NCBI GenBank assembly: GCA_037367405.1
Contig: JAZKJV010000153.1
Location: 372,001 to 436,000, forward strand
DNA from: Ottelia alismoides
Lineage: Eukaryota > Streptophyta > Magnoliopsida > Alismatales > Hydrocharitaceae
DNA: 64,000 nucleotides
Direction of reading: 5' to 3'
Under the pieces are notes generated by a model. That model was not told the DNA's origin, made no database searches, and saw only the letters and a list, made by a program, of their open reading frames with translations. Position 1 is the first letter of the stretch; every line of letters begins with the position of its first letter. Below, in pieces: positions 54,862-64,000 of the stretch. Made by a program: the position numbers and the translations under genes.

Positions 54862-57800
54862 GTTAGGTATTAAATGCGGATGTATGTCAACCTCGCATAA
54901 TTAGCCCAACTCCTTGGAATAGGACTTCGACAAGTTTGGAAATAATACCCACAAATATGTCTCATCGCCAAGAGAGGAAGGTGAAGGCCTTTCCATGCAT
55001 CCTTCAAATCATATTTATCCACCCTTCACATAACCTCTTACACCTAATAGTTCTTCATACAGTGAATTTATCTTTGGCATCTCGTTCATGAAAGTGTTGT
55101 GCCTTTTTTTTGCTGTGTGCAATGCATTTATAGTTATGTGGATAGATGAATATTATGAAAGTCTTGTAGAATATGATAGATATTTCATATTAGAAGAGCT
55201 CAATGTCTGCACTAAATAGTAATGATTTTAATCGCATATTGTAATTTAGAACTTGCACCTGTGAATGACATAAAAATGATATAAATATGTTGATATGCCT
55301 TAAATCCTAACCATTTGACTCAGATTGAAGAATCTTATATGCACCTCCTCTAGTCGTACCATACTCCAACAAAACGAGGGTCTCGTTGTACGGGAGTACT
55401 ATATAAACTCTCTAGGGTTAGGGCTCTCAGTATTCTCAGTATTTTCTTTCTTTCTCCGCATAGTGAAAATCGATTGCCACCGCCCAAGGACATAACCCAG
55501 TTACGGGTGAACCTTGTAAATCCGTGTGTTTGCATCTTATTTGTTTGATCGTGTTTGTGCGTGTTTGCTTCCGCAATATGTTACAAATATCCTAGACCCT
55601 ACCTACCTTTTTTATTTGATTTATATCTTCAATCTTGTTTTACTTCTTCTAAACTTCTAAAGGGAATTCTGCTTTCTTTCTTTTTTTTATTCAGTTGATA
55701 TCGTTTTATCTAATTACATGCATGTAGACACACACACCAATAAAAACTTTTCTTTTCTAACGAAAAGGAAATTATGGAAAACTTTAAATTGTCTTCTTGC
55801 AATTAAATTTATATCTCCTATTTTCTTCAATGATATAAAAAACAATTTACAATTGATCGATATCAATGGTTTTGCATAATATCGAGAGAATTATATGTTC
55901 TGCCATTCAAGTTGAAGTTGTTTAGTCCTACATTGCTAAGCGATAGGACTTGGTCGTATTGGTGGAGTTTAAACATCCACACACACCCGGCACCAACTGA
56001 GAATTTAAATAGCAAATACATCCTTAATGGCTTTCTCCCGTGGTTCTCTCTCTCCTTCAAGTATAGGGTTCCATGTAAGCATATCATGTCTCTCATTGTA
56101 TTCGATTCTGCGTTCTTTGTATTTATTATCACACATCAACTCAATCATATAAACACTACATCCGAGCTAAAGAGCAAGTATAAGATGAAGTTTACGAGAA
56201 ATCCTATGCCTCCTTTGCTTTGGGGACTTCACATTAATGGAGAGTGACGGAGTGTTTGAAGTATAAAAGAGATGTTCAAATTGAAGCAAAAAAGGGCTTG
56301 GAGTAAGAAACAATAAATTCTTTCTTCTCAAATATGAATGGATTGGAAGGGGAAGATAACGGCTAGGAAAGCAAAAGATATCATAGGATGTGTAAGAACA
56401 AGTGCATCGATATCAATATTTCCTCCTTTCTTTGATATATACAGGCGCCAAGCTTTTGGGCTTCGTTTATTGCCCATCCACTTGTTGGGACATTCAACCA
56501 AGTAATTCATCAATATACCAACATCTTGAGAAGCATCATATTTATATGCTAAGTCATGTTGGGGACTTGATTAACTTAGACCTATACAAATTCAGATAAA
56601 TCTTAGAACTGTCATCTCAATTATTACAAAATTCATATTTCCGGTTGATTCCTTCCTTTTCCACTTCTCCACAAACACAATCAAAGAATTTCTGGAACAG
56701 AGACATGATGGTTTTGATTTTTGTGACCCAAATCCATCCAAATCAGAACCATTATTCCTAAAAGAATCTTGATGTCCAATATTATAATGCAAGTGGGTAC
56801 TAAGCATGACAAAAAAAGCCTGTGGTTCACCAGCCCGATGTGTTTTCTTATTACCAACATTTCCATTGGAAGTTACCCACTTGGTGGCCATAACATACCC
56901 ATAGGTGTACATAGTTTATCCACTATATCCCAACATGCTAACTAAAATACATCAGAAGCCACTTTCAGTACTGCGTACATTATACAGATTTCTATACAGT
57001 TGATGCATTAGTATCTACGTGAAACCCTCCATAGCATATATTCTTTAGGTCCACACTCTGAATCTGTTATTTGGTTTTGCTTGTTATGTAAGAGAAAATG
57101 CCAAAATAATTCTATGGTTCACAAGATTTGTTTTCTGCATCTGTCATATATGTTGAAGATGAATACGAAATGCAGAAGCACCTGGTGCATATGCACAGAA
57201 GCAAATTTAATTTAAAAGGTCTGGTTGGATTTGAGATATGCAGCAGAAAAGCAAAAGAGCATCTCCCTCCAACCACTATACAGATTGCCAAACCATTCAA
57301 TAGTTTAGTTGGAATCTCTATGAGCTAAACATGCAGCTAAAATTTGGTGCTGACTAACAAGAATCGAATTATTGGTTTATCTGTTGTTGTAGAATATGTT
57401 AAAGTTCAGATTCACACTGTCTACTTGTCTCATTTCCAAATATTTGTTCAGACTTCAGACTGGGAGAGAGGTGAGAGAAGATGAGAGGCAGCCAAGCAAG
57501 AAAGTGTGTGGTAACTTTCTAAATTACTGCTGGATCTTGTAGACTTTGCTGTTCATTTTTTTAGACTTGTAGGAAGCTGCATTGATGCTTTAAAATAAGC
57601 AACCAACGCTTTCAAAATAATATGAAATCTGCAAACTAGTGGAACAGATAGGAGGTAAAAGATTATGATCTCGAGAAGGGCATCATGATCCAAACAGCCT
57701 CAAACATATACAAAATGCATGCATGCTCAAGCACACCAATTAGTTATTAGAATTCCATGTGTCTTTACATCCATATTCGCTTCAGTTTTCTGTGGCCACC

Positions 57801-58224
57801 ACTAGTTTGCCCAAGGGATGCATCAAGAAAGGCGGTCTCTGTAGTGTGCCGCAATGCACATGTTAGCATTGTCCTGATTAATTGACCAGCTACTTTAAGC
57901 TGGCATAGACCTGCATGGATTTGATAATAAATCCCTAATTAAACATGGGATGGGATGGGTTGTAGAAGGGTGATGATCTCTTTAAGCACAAGAATAAGAA
58001 TCGATCTGACCGTCCATCTTGTTTATTTAACATACTGGAAATAAAATGTTTCTTTGTTATTACGACCGGAAAAAGGGCATCTTTGTTTATTTTAATTCTT
58101 TGACCATTATACATACAATGTGAGGAACTCAAAGTTATGTACCACTAATCATGTTTTGCCGAAATACACAATTAATCAAGCTTGTATCAATCCACCTCAA
58201 CAAGGAGAAATAGAAGTACCTTCT
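54862..58224. other. Intergenic interval with LTR-like scraps
   Basis: Two plus-oriented LTR-like pieces are visible. One at about 55345-55600 has the TACTATATAAACTCTC promoter, then TTACGGGTGAACCTTGTAAA. The other is at about 55910-56140, ending with AGGGTTCCATGTAAGC and related in layout to the F-family LTR. The minus-strand open stretch 56592-56912 has no recognisable domain and overlaps another open frame, and I do not call it. The last few hundred bases (57900-58224) probably hold the 3' UTR of the TRM-like gene. Confidence 0.5.
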
Positions 58225-58892
58225 CTATAACAACCTATAGACGAAGCCATCCAACATTTCACCAACCAATTCATCCATCACACGTCTTTCGATTTCCCTT
58301 CCCATCTCAATGATCTCTGCTTTCATCATATCCCCCCATACCTTCCCTATAACTTGGTTTTGTATGGCAGCATCTATCATCGAGCGACTACTTTTACCTT
58401 GCCCAATTGTTCCTTCACTGCCTACTGAAAACCATTCATGCAATTGCAGCAGAACCCTCTCAGTCAAAGACATCCTGGCCAGCTCCTCACATGGTTCATT
58501 GCTACATGCGATTGGCAGTTTATGGTTATCTGATGTCTCATCACGGATGATCTCAAGCAATGCAAAATTGATGGAGTCGAATATGAGCAGCTGGTTTGAT
58601 CTCCTTTGCCTGGACTTCGCTCCCTCTCGTTTAGGCTCCACATACTTTTCCAACAGTGCAGTATCCAAGGGACCATCAAGAGGATGTAACCTGTTTGCCA
58701 GAGCAGCCGATGTCTCATTGCTTAACCCGGAGGCGGCTAGCAATGTGCGGACAAAATTAGACCATTCTTCTTCCTCTGCACCCCCGGGAGAATTGAGCGG
58801 CTCTTCCATGTTAGATGTCTCCACCAAGTCGTCTTCATCCCATGACAAGGACCTGGTTATGGAGTCAATCATTGGTATTCTGGAGACAACTC
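58225..58892 (-). CDS. TRM/LONGIFOLIA-like protein, last coding exon (DUF4378)
   Basis: The minus-strand exon starts after TTGCAG and joins the previous exon in phase 1 (C plus GA gives Arg, then VVSRIPMIDSITRSLSWDED). It encodes the DUF4378 domain: FVRTLLAASGLS, HPLDGPLDTALLEKYVE-like, RRSNQLLIFDSINFALLEII, then the C-terminal helix region MIDAAIQNQVIGKVWGDMMK and EIIEMGREIERRVMDELVGE, ending GFVYRLL. This is the usual C-terminus of TRM-type proteins, which are linked to cortical microtubules and cell elongation in plants. The exon is intact. Confidence 0.88.
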
Positions 58893-58968
58893 CTGCAAGA
58901 GGGGAGATGCAATGGGAATTAATATGATGAGGAAGCCAAAATCAGAGTTCAATTATTCTTGGACTTAC

Positions 58969-59122
58969 GACATTCTTGATTCATCACGGAAGATGGCACC
59001 GAAGAACTATGTTTTGATTCCTCAACCTCAAATGCAGTTTCTAATACAGATATTGGACTAGGTTGCTCCATGTTCTCAATGGTATTCTCGGACGTCAGCT
59101 TCATTTCAAGTGTTAAAGCTTC
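58969..59122 (-). CDS. TRM/LONGIFOLIA-like protein, middle exon
   Basis: 154 bp between TTTTTCAG and GTC/GTAAGT on the minus strand, phase 0 to phase 1. It encodes EALTLEMKLTSENTIENMEQ then PSPISVLETAFEVEESKHSS, including the short PSPISVLE motif that precedes DUF4378 in this family. Together with the last exon it gives exactly 274 codons including the stop, which supports both splice choices. Confidence 0.87.
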
Positions 59123-59294
59123 CTGAAAAAAATATCTCCTTTTAGTTTAGACAAAAAAATGCATTTGCAGAAGCACAAGGAAATAATTGTCGATGAAGTG
59201 CAAGACAAGGATGCATATAACATATTAAGGAAGTACAAGTAGGAGGAAAATAAAGTGCAGATGGTGTTCAGGGTGGTGTATCTCATTCACATAC

Positions 59295-60986
59295 CTTGCC
59301 AGAGAGAGACCCCCAGCTCAAACGGTCTGGCTCTGGAGTCGAGCAGATGTTCTTCTTTAGTATGTCCTCGTAATTGTACTGAGGACCTTCAGGAGCATCA
59401 CCTGTGGTCTCTTGAGGTTGAAATTTATGGAGAGTCTTTGCAGATGGAGTTGGAGGAAGGCTGCCAGTAAATTTCTTGTTCCTGGAAGAGAATAAACTCG
59501 AAATTTTCTCCTTAAACAGTGACCTGGCAGTTGTTTGTATATTCCCATCTTTTGCAACAAGAGATTTTCCATCCTGGGTATCTGAAAGTATATTTTCTGA
59601 TGCTCGAATAGATCTCATCATCTGCACACTCTTCTTAGATGCCTCACTAGTTTCTGCATGTTTCTTTCTTATTTCATGTTCCCCTGAAAAGGTTCTACTG
59701 CCAAAAATGGCAGGTGACTCGTGCCCATCCTCTCTATCCACATCTGGGACAGCAAGCATCTTGCCCAGGGTATTGGAACTGCAACGGTCATGTTTTTGGT
59801 TTACTCCGGTCCTAGAGACCATCACCCACCTCTCAGAAAGATGCTTTTTAGCTTCCCTGACCACTGATGACTCGGGCGAAAGGGATGTCTGGCTGAGCGA
59901 AGACAATGAGCATGGGCTCAGACACCTATCTGTGCAATCCCATGAATGCCGTGGAGTCCTTGACTGAGAGGAAGCATTACCCCATTCTTCTTCCATGCAC
60001 TCATTCAAAGATCTCCTTAGTGAGACCTCTCCACCTGCATAACTGTTTGATAGAACAGGTGGTAACAATGTCTCGTCTCTCCGATTAATTCCAAGTCTTT
60101 GTTGCATCTTCCGCGTGATCTCCTTTGCAACCTCCCTAGAAAACCTTGTTTCGTGATCTCCAGTTTCCTGACATACATTATCTGTCTCGGGAAATCTTTG
60201 AGAAGACGAAGGAACTGATTCGTCATCCTTCCCATCATAGCTCTTCCCAGGATTGGGTTTTAAGACAACTATCCTGGTTGGATTGGCAGTGCTATAACTC
60301 TTCCGATGTATAAGATTTGTCACCTCATTTGCTTGAACATGAGGATCATTTATTGTGCTCTGTTCTTGAATATGCTCGGCCATCATTCTCGATGGCTTCA
60401 ATACCGTGATGCATTTGTTGTGAGTAATTTGTGAACTGGGTTGCACTTCTGGTGAATGCTTCGACAACCATGGATTTGGCTCTTCAAGGAGCTTCAGAAA
60501 CAAATCACGATTTGAACTGAGAACCTCAAGTGCATCTTGAAATTCCCTGGATTGCAGTAGATTTTCGTTTCTGGCTAAGCGTTTGGCTTGCACAAAATTT
60601 CGATGAACAAGGGCCATTCTCTTCTCATATGGGTTATCATGATATTTTCCTGAAGATGACAGTACGCTCCTGTTATTGGTTCTATACAATTGATTTTGGA
60701 CTTCACAGACGTCTCTAATTTCGATTTTCTCATTCGATTGCAAATTACTCTTCCGCGAATTGGGTGGGACCGTCTTTCCAGAACAGGTATTTCCATGCAA
60801 ATGATGCTTGTGAATTGCTTCAGCAATTGTGTAAACATTTTCGTTATTATTCTTTGATCTTGGCTTCTCTATAGCTGAGACTGAGTGCTGGAGTGGAAGA
60901 GCATCAAGACCCATTAACTTGGCTATGACTGTGGGCTGCTTCTGTTGGTTTCTCATCTCCCTGTTCATTTCCTGTGGCCTTAGCAT
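59295..60986 (-). CDS. TRM/LONGIFOLIA-like protein, large exon (VARLMGL motif)
   Basis: A long minus-strand exon ending GGCAAG/GTATGT at 59295 in phase 0. It opens MLRPQEMNREMRNQQKQPTV then IAKLMGLDALP, the VARLMGL (DUF3741-like) N-terminal signature. Further family motifs are SREFQDALEVLSSNRDLFLK near residue 151 of the open frame, PTRIVVLKPNPGKSY near 241, SREVAKEITRKMQQRLG near 288 and SSVVREAKKHLSERWVMVSR near 378. The protein is Ser- and charge-rich without membrane segments, as expected for a TRM protein recruited to the TON1/PP2A microtubule complex (family knowledge). The acceptor is uncertain (AAAG at 60987 or CACAG slightly inside). An in-frame TGA lies at about 61022. Earlier exons are not resolved. 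At least about 835 residues are encoded in the visible exons. Confidence 0.85.
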
Positions 60987-63900
60987 CTTTGCAAGGTTCA
61001 ACCAGATTTTAATGAAGGCAGATCATCTTCAACTAATCACCTACATTTAATTCAGAAGCATGTTTCATGTCAGAATCTGGAGGCCTGTACTTGAATAATA
61101 CCCAAGATAGAGATGTTAGCAGACAAGTAACTAAGTTTAATCGATCATAAGAGGCAAAAAAATTCTCAACAAAATACACTATAATCTTGGATATAAAGAG
61201 ATATTCAAGGATGTCAAATCTTCTTCAATTATTATAGTTGTAAAAAATTTTATACATAATTGTTTCAAGATCATTCATGTTTATGCTGATTATGCATGTA
61301 TGTCATTACACCGCATTACAATTTTATTTGATTTCCTCATTTCAATCCACAGTGAAACATCCATGTCATTAAGGCTTTCCATACTTTCAATTTTCATTAT
61401 GAGGTTAGAAGAAAGTCGTGGGAGTCATCGATCAAGGTCTGTTATGTTTGTCATAGGTAAAAGAGTTCCACAAGTACTTTCTGCCAACTTCAAAGGCATT
61501 CTTGTTTCAGAAGAATAAACTCTTGATTGACTTACATATTCTATCAACATAAAGCATATTCTCATTGTAGAAAATTTTGTTTGGTAAGGGAAATACAAAC
61601 TGATGACAACAAATGACATTGAACGGTTCCACATGCAGAAGCAGTATTTGTTAACTACTGACTCAAGGAAACTGAGATAATTACTCAGAAGCAAATGAAG
61701 TCCCACATCCATTACAGCAATCGTAATATCCCAATTATGTATATAGGCAAAAGTTATAAAATCGGGTGTGATTCAAACGTTTAAGATCACTACTCTGATA
61801 ACTTAGGCTTGCACTTTTTTAGACAATAGCACTGGGGCCATATTCAAAAGATTTTTTTTTTCAAGAAATTTTTCTTAAATTAAACACAGGCCATCACAGT
61901 AACTATACTTTGACCAGAAAATTAATATACCTCTTACAAAGTTGACAAATATGTGTCTAATGTTTAAAAAAACAAACATCATTCATTTTTCCGACTGTAT
62001 TTTTTTTGTAGGGCCTAAATATACTAGAATTAATGAAGACAAAAAAGATCAAGAGAAGTCAATATATATATAAGATATATGCAAGCGCAACTAATGCAAC
62101 ATACATATGGATATTTAACCAAAAGTTAAATAATTTAAAAATAAAACTTGGAAGACAATTGTTTCATGCAGTTTCTTTACAGGGTCTTTGCAACTGAAAG
62201 TTAATTATAATCTATAGTATATCAGGAAAAGGAATTGCATGTCCATACCAAATGAAACTCTTGGAAATCCACTCAAAGTGTGTAAACTGACCAAAACCCA
62301 TATGGGAATACTATTAAGTTTTAATTCTTTGCAATATTTACATACATTTCAAAATCTACTACTCACCATTATGTATGGCTACTATGCTATAAAATAACAT
62401 TTGGTGTACATGACGCACAGTAAGAATAAAGTAAACCAGATATTTCAATAAAAGATTAAGAAAAATGTAAATGTTTTATATAACTTAGAGCAATATCTTG
62501 TAGATTGTTAACAGTGTATGGATCAGTTAAACAAAAATAGTCATACAGCAATAGACGCATCAATATCAGCAAACGCTGAAAAAATACAGTGTCGTCAAAA
62601 TAGATCGGCATGACCGGTATCACTGATATGCAATCGTGGAAAACCAGTATCCTATAGGTTTAGATATCAGCACCCTATCAAAATGGTGTAAAATATCAGC
62701 ACACTCTAATATAGGAACGATGGTGCGACCCCAACTTTCTCCTGTAAATTATAAATTGAGTTTTCTTTTTTGCAAGATCAAAATGCTGACCAACTGTATA
62801 CACTTTCGAAATTCGAATGACAAAACAAAGATGACAACAGAAGTCAACATCACCCAAATCAAATTAAAAAACTAGTACCCAAAACTTGCCATTTTTATGT
62901 CGAATTCCTGGTCTGGACAAGATTTTAGTCAATCTCATGCAAAGGAAAGAGAAATGGTTGCTTAGAGGTAGGCTCCTGAAAGTAACAGATCAATGTGAAA
63001 AATAATTTGTGGTCCTTTAAAAATTGACAGAATCAAAACCTAAAATACCTAAAATACGAATGGACAGCCACATCAAATCTCGGACTTGACGCAACTCGTT
63101 TTCTTAAGATGATGACAAGCAGAGAAAGAGATGGAACCCTGATGCAAAAATAAGAGAAAGCTGACAACACCACAGATTAGTGCAGAAAGAGATTCCCTTC
63201 TCTCCGGTTCAAAGGTCACCATCCAAAAATAAATTGGCATCTAACGGTAGAAAGGCTGCAATCTTTGAGCAAAGAAACGGAGACAAGTAGAATTATATTC
63301 ATGGAAAAAAGGTATATAATTATGTGCTGTTTTACATTAGCAGTGTTCGCAGCCATGAAATATAAATTTCTCAAAGAATCAGACAAAAAATGGCGAAGGA
63401 AAAGAATCAGTTGCCTTTCTTTTTAAGGCGAAAATAAAGGAGCGAACTGGAAAATGCCAAATTAGTTTCAGAAGACCTGTTGCATGAACAGTGGATGAAT
63501 AGCTGAGCATCAATTGTACATGACCCAACAAAAGTAATAAACAGAAGGGACTTCAAACGTGACCAGACCTGAGTGATTCCCCAAGCAAACCTCTAAGGCG
63601 AGCAGAAAACAATGGGTGCCACACGAATCCCAAACACGGATTTGATCATGTGATGGAGATTCCAAATTGATAAGTTGGTTTTCCTAATCAGTTGAATAAT
63701 CTTCAGGTCAGGCAGCAACAGAGAGAATCATGAAGCTCGTCTATATTCTCTTGAGAAAATTGCATAATTAGGATTTTGCTCAGTCATGTTCTCCATACTA
63801 ACGAGAGATGCACTCGAAATCGATTCCGACTATTATAATTCAGGAAACAAACCCCATTTCTCAAGAAATCACTCTCAGCCAATTTAGATTTTGATGTCAG

Positions 63901-64000
63901 AGATCTGGAGGTCAAGCTGAGTGGAAGGAAGTGTAGGGTTCTACAATCTAAAGTTTTTCGGATATTATCTAGAATCCACCAACAAAGATCCCTCTACGAA
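60987..64000 (-). other. Upstream intron(s) and 5' region of the TRM-like gene
   Basis: AT-rich with no confident exon. In this family one or more small 5' exons (a PGCLGRMV-type N-terminus) usually precede the large exon, but I could not find that motif here. A 49-bp open piece at 61041-61089 (RPPDSDMKHASELN, between CAG and GTAGGT) looks exon-like, but it is too close to the large exon for a normal intron. The remainder may be intron, 5' UTR or promoter. Confidence 0.4.

Noticed and set aside
56592..56912. 106-aa minus-strand ORF
   Set aside because: Two overlapping frames are open, there is no family resemblance, and AT-rich context makes chance likely. It could be checked with RNA-seq.
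58310..58927. 205-aa plus-strand ORF opposite the last TRM exon
   Set aside because: Antisense of a DUF4378 coding exon with correct splice phases; no independent support.
59476..59967. 163-aa plus-strand ORF
   Set aside because: Antisense shadow of the large TRM-like exon.
61041..61089. Possible small exon of the TRM-like gene (RPPDSDMKHASELN)
   Set aside because: Splice-like borders, but the implied intron to the next exon is only about 55 bases, shorter than normal plant introns. Kept only as a remark.
1..64000. tRNA or rRNA genes
   Set aside because: Read for tRNA arms and internal promoter boxes. Only retrotransposon primer-binding sites complementary to tRNA ends were found, not tRNA genes.

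Overview
The window is plant nuclear DNA: spliced exons with GT/AG introns, plant Ty1/copia, Ty3/gypsy and LINE families, and AT-rich filler. Two host genes can be supported. One, on the plus strand, is the C-terminal part of a phytochrome-interacting-factor (PIF/PIL) type bHLH gene. The other, on the minus strand, is a TRM/LONGIFOLIA-like (VARLMGL + DUF4378) gene. They are convergent. A monocot fits the PIF C-terminus best, but this is a weak inference. Almost everything else is retrotransposon sequence.

Layout. 1-1036 is probably an LTR cut by the window edge. About 1260-31251 is a nested stack: copia fragment A (+) holds copia B (+, 1469-29415). B's gag is split by copia C (-, 2143-25057). 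C is itself split twice, by the 13.2-kb gypsy element E (-, 5204-18452, LTRs of 3.5-3.8 kb) and by copia D (+, 18730-23596). Matching or near-matching 5-bp target duplications, and coding sequence that resumes across each insertion, support every layer. A 5'-truncated LINE also sits in A's 3' LTR.

31531-31875 and 32033-32096 are PIF exons. The likely last exon starts at 47941, which gives a final intron of about 15.8 kb. That intron contains copia-type deletion derivative F (-, 32970-35662), H, a relic of the E family (+, about 36478-41480), a minus-strand LINE, a copia integrase scrap, a very young non-autonomous LTR element (-, 44556-46909, LTRs differing at 1 of 521 bases) and a LINE 3' end. 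The bHLH exons should lie left of the window, so the 30-kb stack also appears to be intronic.

Downstream, 49153-54534 is a decayed copia element I (-), followed by a solo LTR with its target duplication (54580-54861) and a quiet interval. The TRM-like gene follows: exons 58225-58892, 58969-59122 and 59295 to about 60986, with its 5' end unresolved to the right.

The most interesting non-gene signals are three. First, a series of perfect or near-perfect hairpins sits between the protease-side ORF and the 3' LTR of E, and is preserved in its diverged relative H. Second, a motif shared by B, C and D lies just downstream of the tRNA primer-binding site. Third, every copia protease active site in the window is damaged.
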